Of a DNA stretch of 64,000 nt, positions 46,021 to 54,874 are shown piece after piece. The translations under genes and the position numbers were made by a program. Under the pieces are notes generated by a model. It had not been told where the DNA came from. It saw only the letters and a list, made by a program, of their open reading frames with translations, and did no database searches. Source of the DNA: Paraphysomonas bandaiensis (Eukaryota; Chrysophyceae); the NCBI GenBank assembly GCA_965644295.1, contig CBFFRP010000363.1, positions 248,001 to 312,000 on the forward strand, written 5' to 3'. Each line of letters begins with the position of its first letter. Positions within the stretch are counted from its first letter, which is position 1.

Positions 46021-46343
46021 TTATTTACTACTTTCTTCATATCCGTGCTCAATCATATATTCTCTGACAGTGTCGTCGTTGTAGTATCTTCCAATGCAGC
46101 TGGAATCTAAAAAATAATTAGAAACATTGGAAGTCAAGAGAGACAAGCAATTTTACATCTACTTTTTTCTTCTCTGCAGGAAATGAAAGATAACATTCCA
46201 TTTTCCGCTGCACAAGCCTCATATTTGTTGTACAAGTCGAGGCATTTGTTATGTGCTTCTGCTCTCAAACTAGTTGTCAAAATTTTCTTCTGTGACTGAC
46301 GAATGTGTTCCTTCACGGCATCCATTTCCTTTCCGTGTGGCAT
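46021..46343 (-). CDS. CMC1-like twin CX9C mitochondrial protein
   Basis: Two exons, 46343-46157 and 46106-46021, split by a 50-nt intron, give 90 aa. The protein has two CX9C motifs: CLDLYNKYEAC and, across the splice junction, CREEKSRYSSC, with GMLSFIS between them. A YYND motif follows. This is the coiled-coil-helix-coiled-coil-helix fold of CMC1-family proteins, imported to the intermembrane space by Mia40 and needed for cytochrome c oxidase assembly. The size fits the family (about 70-110 aa). The correct CX9C spacing at the junction supports this choice of donor over a nearby one that gives CX7C. Confidence 0.82.
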
Positions 46344-46907
46344 GAATCTCGTCCTGCCAATTTATATCAATACGAGGCAAGGAGTGTCGCTTAGGATGGT
46401 AGTTGTTCATCTTCTGTAAACACACAGCAGGTTGCAATGCTCCACACATAGCAAAACCATATACGATTATCCAATCATAGTGCTTTTTATAGGTTTATCG
46501 CACTATCATTGGATACGTCAAATTTATATCCAATCAAATCGCTTGTAGTTACTGCTGACAGAAGTGCGCCATATCGAACACAGAAGTACCCCTACAAGAT
46601 CACATGAGAGCAAATCATAAGCCATAATCTTCATCTCCTTGAAAACTATTTGTCAATGTAAGCGAAGTCAATGAAGTGGAAGTGAGGAAGTACTTCAAAT
46701 TAATCGGCTGTATAGTATATGAATAGCTTGTGTATGCTGGGCCATATGGTGTATGTGCTCACCTTCAGTTCAGTTTGAGTTCATCTCATTTAAACAATCA
46801 CACATACACTCCTATTAGGGACAGCAGGGACATGGACACGATGAATCTTCTCGCTTATTTCATCCACTATCTGATGTGAGTGTACATCAGCCTGAGCTCT
46901 CGGAGTT
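46344..46907. promoter_or_regulatory. Divergent upstream region of the CMC1-like and CDK-like genes
   Basis: The two genes diverge across 560 bp. No coding feature is visible. A CCAATCATAG at about 46471 and a CCAATCAAAT at about 46531 are CCAAT-box-like, which is suggestive only. Confidence 0.35.
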
Positions 46908-48213
46908 ATGGGAAGATTTTGCAATTGGACGCTACTAGGTGAGGGCTCTTATGGATCTGTGCACCGGGCCTATGACCTCATTCAAAGACGATACGTGGCT
47001 GTGAAAACATTCAAGCCCTCTGAATATGATGACAGTGGAGAGGTTACAGTTACAACTATGAGAGAGATATCCATCCTGAATAGTTTGAGTTTTCATGAGA
47101 ACGTTTGTCAGCTGATCTTCGTTCATCATCAACAAAAATCTACAGAGAGTTCGGTGCAACTGATTTTTGAATTAGAGGATATGGATTTGGAGGACTGGGT
47201 GATAAAGCTTAAAGGCAGGCGCGTGAGCTTAGTAGACTGTAAATATATCACATATCAGATTCTTGTTGGTACTAATCACCTTCATAATCACCGAATCATG
47301 CATAGAGGTATGAACACGTGTTGTTTTATGGAAAGCGTAACGCCTTTGCAGACCTGAAGCCTGATAATATTCTGGTGCAGGATAAGAGTAAAACTGTATC
47401 GAACTAAGTTTTTCTTCAGATAAACAAAACCTCAAAGCGCATTAAGATAACTGACTTCGGTCAAGCACGCCTACTAGATAATTTGGGCACTGGTACCAAA
47501 TATACGATGGAGATTCAGGCTCTATTCTATCGTGCACCGGAAGTACTTTTAGGATATCAGGAGTACACTGAAAAGCTAGATGTATGGTCTATTGGGTGAG
47601 GAATATACTACGCTTCTAGCGCTTGATATGAATGATATGGCATCATTGTGCGGTAGTTGATACTGTAGCATATTACGATGGATGTAGCGTTCACTTTGAC
47701 AATACAATATATTACGTTGAGTTATGTGTCTCAAACGTAGCTGTGTACTATGAACATAATGAAGTATATATTACGCAATAATATTTATTGATTTGCTCAC
47801 TATAGATGCATAATGGGAGAGCTTCTGCAAGGTGGACAACTTTTATTTTGTTCTGAGTTTTGCACCGAGATCGAGCAAATACACCGAATATTTCAGGTTT
47901 GACACTTTTTGTATTACTCCAAGTTACTTGTATATGTAGCATTCCCACCTGCTGTTATATGTTAATTGCTATATATTATAATTCTATATGCGTGTAGATG
48001 CTTGGAACACCCACCCGGAACTTGTGGCCTGGTGTTCTGTCTTTCCCGTGGTTTCGTCCAAACTTTCCGAGTTGGCCTCCACGCAGTATTCGTGTTCTTT
48101 TTCCTACTTTGAATTCTTCGGGTGTAATCCTCTTAAAGAAATTGCTCGCTGTGGATCCTGCTCAGAGATACAGTTGTAATAGTGCTCTACGTAGCTCATT
48201 TTTTTCTTCGTAG
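46908..48213 (+). CDS. Cyclin-dependent-kinase-like protein kinase with diverged PSTAIRE helix
   Basis: Five exons: 46908-47307, 47352-47374 (only 23 nt), 47420-47595, 47806-47896 and 47998-48213, in phase, 301 aa, the normal length of a minimal CDK. Visible motifs: glycine loop GEGSYG, VAVK, a helix EVTVTTMREISIL where CDK1/2 have PSTAIRE, catalytic loop HRDLKPDN, DFG, an activation loop KYTMEIQALFYRAPEVLLG with the threonine phosphorylated in CDKs, and LDVWSIGCIMGELL. All catalytic residues are present. It probably needs a cyclin, but the changed helix means the partner cannot be inferred. HRDLKP is built across the tiny second exon, which supports the exon model. Confidence 0.85.
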
Positions 48214-48909
48214 AATAACCAGTCGCTGGTTCTTATTTTCAATTTGATTATCTGTGTTGAATATCGCCGATTCGATTTTTGATAATTTATGTTGAGGTAA
48301 GTTCTAAGAACTTTATAACAGTGATTCTATTTAGTTTACTTATATGAGTTCATTTAATCTATTGTGTAAGATAAAGTCACTGTAATTGTACTACTCATCG
48401 TTAAATCAACTCACTACATTTTGAATTCCAAACGTATACTCTGCCTCGATATAAGTTCGAGTTAGTTAGACTCAACCATTTCTTGTTGTGGTTAGTTAGA
48501 CGCAACTATTGTGGGCCAGTGGCAGTAGAAAATTTGCTTAGTGAAGTACTAGTATATAGTACTTAAAAAATTGTTGGGCTATTGATTATAATGAACGCAG
48601 CAGATCGCTGCTCGTAATGTTACCGCACTGAGGTCACCGCACCCCAAGTTTAGAATATTTATAACAAATGACTGAATTGATATCGTAAATTTAACGAATA
48701 ATTATAATGAAAATATGGCCTTCATAATACTCCGAATTCTGACTTCTACTTCGAAGTAATAAAATAAATATAATAATCCATCCACTAAATGAATTAACAC
48801 CACACATAAATACATTCAGGAAACACATACATATGCAACTCACATGTCCCAGCAATATATGGGACGTAGAAGCAAAGGCGGGTGATAATAATATCCTTGT
48901 GCAGTTAGT
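48214..48909. other. Convergent 3' regions, AT-rich
   Basis: Holds the 3' ends of the kinase gene and the PH-like gene. No other feature is recognised; a near-duplicate GTTAGTTAGACTCAAC / GTTAGTTAGACGCAAC pair lies at about 48461-48507. Confidence 0.45.
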
Positions 48910-50235
48910 CTAGCTTGAAATCAATGCCCGTTCGGATCGCAGTTTTGCCAGCGCCGCCCGTTTTTCTTTCTTTTGTGCGATAAGTGACTTTGCGAACTCA
49001 ACTATCGATTCCTTAGGTTGTGGTGACGACTCCTTTGGCTTCTCCATCGTCGCTCTGAGTGATGCTATATCGGGGCAACTCTGCTGCTTCCTCATAAGGT
49101 TGCCGCGCCTAATATACTTCATCAAACCCGGTGAAGGAGGTCGCAACTCTTCATCATTATCTCCACCCAGCACAACCTCGGGTATAGATGTAGTGGAGTG
49201 CGACCGTCTACCTCCTCGGATTGCCACTCGGGCACTTATAACGTTCCCATGTACACGATTTTCAAGTGGCGACACTCGTCGCGGACTGAGATCAGCAGGA
49301 CAGCTCATTTGCCGCCGGCCATGCATCGCCCCGCGAAGAGCTGTAGGCGACAAGGGAAGATCAGTTGCATGATTTTTTCCCTGTTCACTACGCCTGAAAG
49401 GCTGATTCTCTACACTCGGAGCACTGTTAGGGGATTCTGTTTTCTGTGAGCCACGACTGATTGAGGAAACCCACATGGCACTACCGTTCGATACACTCGA
49501 CGAGTCTGCGCTTCCATAAGATTCATATAGACTACAGTGGTCGCTGGAAGAACGCATAATACTTTGCTGCACTGAGATAACGGCCTCTTTTAATTTGTCC
49601 ATTGTAGCAAGTGTCGCAGGACTTGATCTTCCAAAATAATACTTTATCTTTTCGTCATTTCCTATGGTCACTCGCAGGGAACAGAAATTCGAGCGACCAA
49701 CTTGTATTGAAGACAGACTATGCCATTCAAAAGAGTGTATTTGTGTGGAAGATTTATCTGACATCCACACCAATCGTCGCGTTGTTACATAAAGTGTACC
49801 TTTGCGGCTTTTCTTCTTATCCAAAAACACGGGGTGCTTGAAACGTACACTCTCATTTTTCTCGAGTTGTAGAGCACTACTTGACGCACTCCCATTCGAA
49901 CTTCCGCCCATATGACGAGCTTTCTTAATTGCTCGACGCATTTTCTCCATCTGAGCCTGAATGACCGGGCTCGACTGGCCTATGAATATCTCTATAGGAG
50001 TAGTTTCTTTCTGTTGAGTTATACGCACTCCGCAGTTACCCACTCGACCCGTTTGAACTGAGCATATTTCTCTCCATCTAAATGAATACAGAGGAATAGA
50101 GCTCTTAACAGGCTTCCATATAATCCGCTGTAAGGTTATAATGAGAGTGCCGTGCTCCCCCATCAGTGTAGCCGGGTGCTCGAATAGCACCTCTCCGTCA
50201 TCGTTGTCGGGGCGTGTCGCGGTAGAATTAATCAT
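48910..50235 (-). CDS. Protein with two tandem PH-like (TFIIH p62 N-terminal or GLUE-like) domains
   Basis: A single frame of 441 aa without introns. Two related domains stand in tandem, about 12-105 and 128-228. Each starts with an FEHP or FKHP segment, then GTLxxTxxRxxW, SFxWxxxxSxQxGR, CxxRxT and FxGxSSPxxxAxM. This is the strand pattern of PH-type domains like that of TFIIH p62 or ESCRT GLUE domains, which bind phosphoinositides or acidic protein tails. The middle (230-395) is Ser/Arg-rich and probably disordered. The C-terminal 45 residues form a Lys/Ala-rich helix. I can give the fold but not the function; both domains look like an internal duplication. Confidence 0.6.
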   Translation of the reverse strand: MINSTATRPDNDDGEVLFEHPATLMGEHGTLIITLQRIIWKPVKSSIPLYSFRWREICSVQTGRVGNCGVRITQQKETTPIEIFIGQSSPVIQAQMEKMRRAIKKARHMGGSSNGSASSSALQLEKNESVRFKHPVFLDKKKSRKGTLYVTTRRLVWMSDKSSTQIHSFEWHSLSSIQVGRSNFCSLRVTIGNDEKIKYYFGRSSPATLATMDKLKEAVISVQQSIMRSSSDHCSLYESYGSADSSSVSNGSAMWVSSISRGSQKTESPNSAPSVENQPFRRSEQGKNHATDLPLSPTALRGAMHGRRQMSCPADLSPRRVSPLENRVHGNVISARVAIRGGRRSHSTTSIPEVVLGGDNDEELRPPSPGLMKYIRRGNLMRKQQSCPDIASLRATMEKPKESSPQPKESIVEFAKSLIAQKKEKRAALAKLRSERALISS

Positions 50236-50942
50236 GGTTCGATAAGGATGTGTTTAACAAATGAACTCCTATGTAACTAATTAACCTTATGATAATTAAT
50301 CACCGCTCGTGCGTATGACTGTTACTTGAGTGTTCCTGTCTAAGTACTTCACAGTGCAGAGTAGAGGGAGAAGAACGTCCCGTACTGCTGTATGTGTGTA
50401 TGTATGTATTGTTACGTTAGTAGTCCAGGATAAGATCACCCGTCATTGAAGTACAGGCAGCTGTGTTCCACATGCTGTTGTGTATGACGAAACCCGTATC
50501 GCATTTGTTAGTGTACAAATACACGGTATACCAGTATACTAGTAGCCTTCTATACCTATAGCCTATAGCCCTCTGGACATCCTCTGCTATAAAAATTTCG
50601 AGAAAAAAAACAATATTTCAAGAAACATAAAATTCCATGTTTATAACAAAATATCGATTTTATAGATCTATGTGGGGTTTTCGCAGTTCAGTATACACTG
50701 CTGTACTTTTGTACACATACCCACACACCAATACAGCAGTACATTCATCCACATACATCTATACTGCTGTACTCACTGTATACTGGTATGTGACCAGATA
50801 GGTGTGTAGTGGGCTGCTGTATGTGTATGTAGTATGTATGTGTGTGTATATGAGAATCTTCACAACTATTTGCTGCGGTGAGTGCAGTGAGTGACTCTGT
50901 TAGTATCAGTAACAGTAACAAGATCCCTCAACTAACACCGTC
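50236..50942. promoter_or_regulatory. Divergent upstream region of the PH-like and sulfotransferase-like genes
   Basis: About 700 bp with no coding feature. TATAC-rich palindromic pieces (for example GTATACTGGTATG at 50777) and CA/TG tracts are present, without recognisable motifs. Confidence 0.35.
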
Positions 50943-52605
50943 ATGAGACTGTTGTTTATTTCCACGTTGATCCTGTTAACTCCATCTCATTCCAAGTTCT
51001 ATGACGCCAAGACTCCTGTGAGTGTTCTCGAGGAGGAGTATGCGAAGCACTCCTTCATAGGGATATACGGATGGCCTAACAGTGGACTTAACTGGATGCA
51101 TGAGTTAATGAGATTCACTCCAGATGTATCGACGATGATTGAGGGGTGTATGCGAGTGGCCGGTAAAGATGTGGAGAAGAAGTGTACAGCTACTCAGTAT
51201 AATGTACAGCCCGCCCGCCTGTCTCTCCAGTGCATATTTGACTGCATGTTAACAGGGTATTCCACGTGTTAAGAGTGCCGTTCAGAAGCTACATCCGAAT
51301 ATTATGTGTACGTTACCTGAAAAGGATAAAGATTTGCAAACAACAATGGATGAAGTTTTTAATGAGGTATCTGTGTTGTCTGCTGCAGCTGACACTGCTG
51401 TAATTCTATTTTTGTACAGTGGATTCGTCTATACTGGAACGTCGACTATACGTACGTCGTAGAGAATTCTGCTCACCTTATGGTCAAGATACCACTGATA
51501 AAAGAATCCGCGAAAAAGTTTGCGGACCAGAAATACGTACTTGCTATTAAGGTGACTTTCTGAATAGTGGAACTATTCGTATTCTGACCAAGACGCTGAT
51601 ATATTTAGCACCCTCTCTGTGTTGAGACCTCTTATACAGGAGACTGGTCACGTGCTGTACGAGAAGGGAAGTGAGTGACTGATACTTTTATCACAACCGT
51701 TGCTTATACTGATTAGGCTCAACACTGCAATGATGGACCTCGAGGTAATGGTGGATGTGGATGGGGCTAAAAAATCTCCCCGTTACTATGGTGACGTGAC
51801 GTCAGTATTGAGCGTAGTAAGATGTGTCTTTGTTGACTTATGCGCTTACTCAGGTGTGACGGGTACCAAAGCGCTCGAGGAATGTCCTGGATTCAGGGCA
51901 TGAACACACTGTATGATCAACTGCAGGTCTGCTAGTGTCCACATACCTTTCCAAATTTGATGATGTTCTGTAGGCGGATAGCAAGTGGAGTAAAGAGCAC
52001 GTTCGTATTGGTATGATTTATCTAGTATATCATCTTATTTATCTTTACCAAACATCATAGTACACTATGAAGACTTCCAGTCTCGTCCTGTACAAGTTTG
52101 CCAGAACGTCTACAAATTTTTGTTCTTGGAAAATCGACCAGCGTCCCTTAAAAAATTTGTAACTAACTCATCGTCTCCATACTTCTGGGGTGAATCGGAC
52201 ATAGAGAAAGCTTGTGCTACGCTTTTTAAGAAATCAACCACAAGGAGGAATCTCAGAACCACATCTTCCCATGAATATGGTGAGAACAACATAAGCAGAC
52301 TCACACATTCAGTTATTTGACACTCATGTACAGGCAATTCTCACCGCCGTTTGCGGAAGCATATAATAACCAGAGGATATCACATCCAGCCAACGGAATT
52401 TCCGTATGACCCGGTGCTTATCAATGCTTCGTGCTCTATTGCGTTTTCAACTTTCGCTATCGGATATCCAAGTTTCAGTGACACGGCGAAAGCTAAACTG
52501 GATGCTATGAGTGCCAAAACTAGTCCATTCGGTTATTCTTTAGACTTTCAAAATTTTTATGTTAAGGACGAAAAATTTGGGGCTTGGGATGTGATGCTTA
52601 ATTAA
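50943..52605 (+). CDS. Secretory sulfotransferase-like protein
   Basis: Nine small exons: 50943-51203, 51256-51366, 51420-51551, 51640-51674, 51717-51800, 51854-51926, 51974-52010, 52061-52279 and 52334-52605. The phases fit and give 407 aa. A signal peptide (MRLLFISTLILLTPSHS) suggests a secretory or Golgi location. A PAPS-binding-type loop GWPNSGLNWMHEL corresponds to the sulfotransferase SYPKSGTTW motif. VVENSAHLMVKIPLIKES and VHYEDFQSRPVQVCQNVYKF match later parts of the fold. The usual 3'-phosphate-binding RDP segment is not obvious, so activity is uncertain. Exons 4-7 are short and their borders least secure. The acceptor is unknown. Confidence 0.6.
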
Positions 52606-52849
52606 GCGCCGTGGGAATCAGTGATAGTCATATATGTCATTCAGTCTAGCACCACTTCGTTTTATATTATGATATCATGCATTCTCGTATATAGCATGCA
52701 ATATTAATGGCAACATAGACTTATGCTTAGTTCTTCGCCTCGGGGATAATCTTTGAGTGTGTATAAGCATAAACATGGAAGCAAAAAGTAATTTGAGATC
52801 AAGGTAAAACTTACTTTATCGTTATGATAACTTTAGAAATAGTGAATGC

Positions 52850-53000
52850 CTTATTATTAACAATAGGAGTTTAAGAAACAGGACTAATTTGGCATCGCAA
52901 TTTAACTTACTTTAAAAGTAGACTATTATTTCAAAAACTCTGAGCTTGCTCTGTGCTGTTGCTCATCACTTGCAAGAGAGAATTTCAAGTAGAAGGAAAT

Positions 53001-53033
<33 letters not shown>

Positions 53034-53262
53034 GGCGTTACGCAGTCAGTGTTTAACTCTGATATCCTACTATTTAACGCTACGAAAGCTGCTTGAACCT
53101 TGAACGTCACCGCAAGTTCCATGGTGCAACCTTTTTTTTGCTCTATCACTCAAAGCAATGTTGATATACCTGACACCTGCTGACTTCAGGGTTTTTGAGT
53201 CATTAAGGTGGGCCCAATACCCCGGATGCCCTTGAGGTGGGTCCAATACCCCGGATGTCCAC
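52850..53262 (-). mobile_element. Retroposon family fragments R8 (two, one probably nested)
   Basis: A first short piece (52850-52985) starts with the family tail CTTATTATTAACAATAGGAG. A second starts after a (TTA)n tract at 53034 with AGGCGTTACG and carries the TCTGATATCCTACTATTTAACG block, the hairpin core and about two copies of the 27-30 bp GATGCCCTTGAGGTGGG unit. The second seems to have inserted in the first. Borders on the right are uncertain because the hairpin at 53263 begins there. Confidence 0.6.
53003..53033. repeat. (TTA)n tract at the tail of a retroposon copy
   Basis: About ten TTA units end directly in the family tail AGGCGTTA. On the minus strand this is an (AAT)n 3' tail, as many LINEs end in simple repeats. 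Confidence 0.85.
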
Positions 53263-53457
53263 ATTTACAGACGTTGTCTCGTCGGCGGTCTCAACATTGA
53301 ATGATTGAATGCAGAGTCTGGAGGAGAAGGTGTATAGTTTGGCAGACGTTGAATGTTGAGATTGGCCTTGGTCGGTGTCTTCCAATCTATACACCTTCTC
53401 CTCCAGACTCTGCATTCAGTCATTCAATGTTGAGACCGCCGAGACAATGTCTGTAAA
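53263..53457. repeat. Large near-perfect inverted repeat (arms about 77-80 bp)
   Basis: The left arm is 53263-53342 and the right arm 53381-53457; the loop is about 38 nt. Arms are complementary from ATTTACAGAC at the outer end to TATAGTTTGG / CCAATCTATA at the inner end. They differ by one 3-nt insertion (GTC near 53280) and about three substitutions. Transcribed, this would form a long stable hairpin. No gene overlaps it. Confidence 0.85.
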
Positions 53458-54293
53458 TTCTGAGTGTCTCTTGATTCGAGCTTGCACCCGCCGTCGTCGC
53501 ATCACTTTTTCCTGCGGCCGCGCTTGGATTGGTTTCTGTCCTCTTCTTGAGGAATATCAGACTTCCTGGGCGAGGTCTTTCTTCCTTGCTTTCCACGCTT
53601 ACCGTCAGTTGGTGTATGCATGATAAAGTATTAGTGATTGGGTTTGTGCCTTTTATTTGTCCTTGCAGGATTTTCAGCAACATTATGTGTACTTGAGATT
53701 GAATCACAAGTGACAAGGACAAACCTCTGTGTAATAATAATAATCACACAGCTTTGTCGCAACTTTCAAGCACTCTCTAAAGCCCTGCTTGCTAATGTGC
53801 AAGCGAAGCAATAGGGTCTGCATGGCATGTCTCTGACATACTTGTCGCTGAGGCTGGGTTGCCATGCTAGGAGTCCTATTCAATGCTGAAGAGCTGCAGT
53901 CCGAGTATTGGTTCAGGTATGAGAGAAGCTTGAAGTTTTAGTCATCGTGGAACGAGTTCTTTAGTTCTGTGTTGCTATGAATAATATTATGAGTGATTAT
54001 TTGTTGTCTGATGAATGCGTTGATAGTTAGTCGCGCTCGCGCTTCCAAACACAACATTGTAGTCTTGTAGTATCTCTTGTAGTAATGCACTATAGCCACG
54101 TAAGTAGGGCACGCGAGATGCCACGTGGTCACAAACTCATACAACATCTATACATTCATTGCACAACTGTATAGCTTACTTTCATTGCCTTAATCGCAGC
54201 ATCATATTATATAAATACATATTTATTAAGTGAGACCTCCACACTACAAATTTAATGAAATACCCTTCTAGCTACCCATGAGAATAGGCGTTG

Positions 54294-54874
54294 TGTAGCA
54301 AAATTGGGTATGTCAAGTATGGGTGATTTAGGAGGTTGTTATGGCTGAAGAATAAGATGAAGTGATGTAGGTTGTAGTATGAGATGAGATGTAGATGGTA
54401 GTTATGATTAGATTAGAAGATACGAATATTAAGGCCAGATATAGGGTTGGAGTGTACCGGAACTACCCGTACATACGGATGTAACGGACGGTCATGGTAA
54501 CCCGTACAGTATTATGATGGTATACGTAGGTATTCTGTAGGATGATATAGGAGTAGATAGCAGGATGTTAAGGGATTTCTATATGATTATTTCTGGAAGT
54601 AGAAAACTAGCTATTTATGGCTGGGAAACCACTTCTAGAATTAACTATGGAGATATAGGTAGAAGGATATGGAGTTTTAGATATAATAGTGAAAGTTGAT
54701 ATTGTAGTTGTTGAAAGTTAAGAAGTAGCGAAGTAAAGAGTAAGAAGAGGAAGTTAAGTGAAGAGTGTTGTGAGAAGACTATCCTACCCCACATCACCTG
54801 TGCACATGGACAGGGATGATAAGACCAGCAATGTTAGTCATGATAGCGAGGCTCGATCACCCGTAGTCGTTACA
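54294..54874 (+). repeat. 5' LTR
   Basis: 581 bp, begins TGTAGCAAAATTGGG and ends CGTTACA. By comparison with the 3' LTR only one mismatch was found (A at 54651, G at 58634). Promoter elements must lie here, but none is identifiable by eye. Confidence 0.92.

Larger units (their letters stand above)
52606..54293. other. Repeat-rich intergenic region before the LTR element
   Basis: The stretch holds two retroposon fragments (52850-53262), a (TTA)n tract, a 195-bp hairpin, a possible further LINE tail (AATAATAATAAT at about 53733) and AT-rich DNA. No cellular gene is visible. Confidence 0.5.

Noticed and set aside
47375-47419. A 24-nt intron (GTATCG to CAG) in the CDK-like gene
   Set aside because: An in-phase donor at 47375 gives a normal 45-nt intron and the better kinase sequence NIL followed by INKTSKRIKITDFG.
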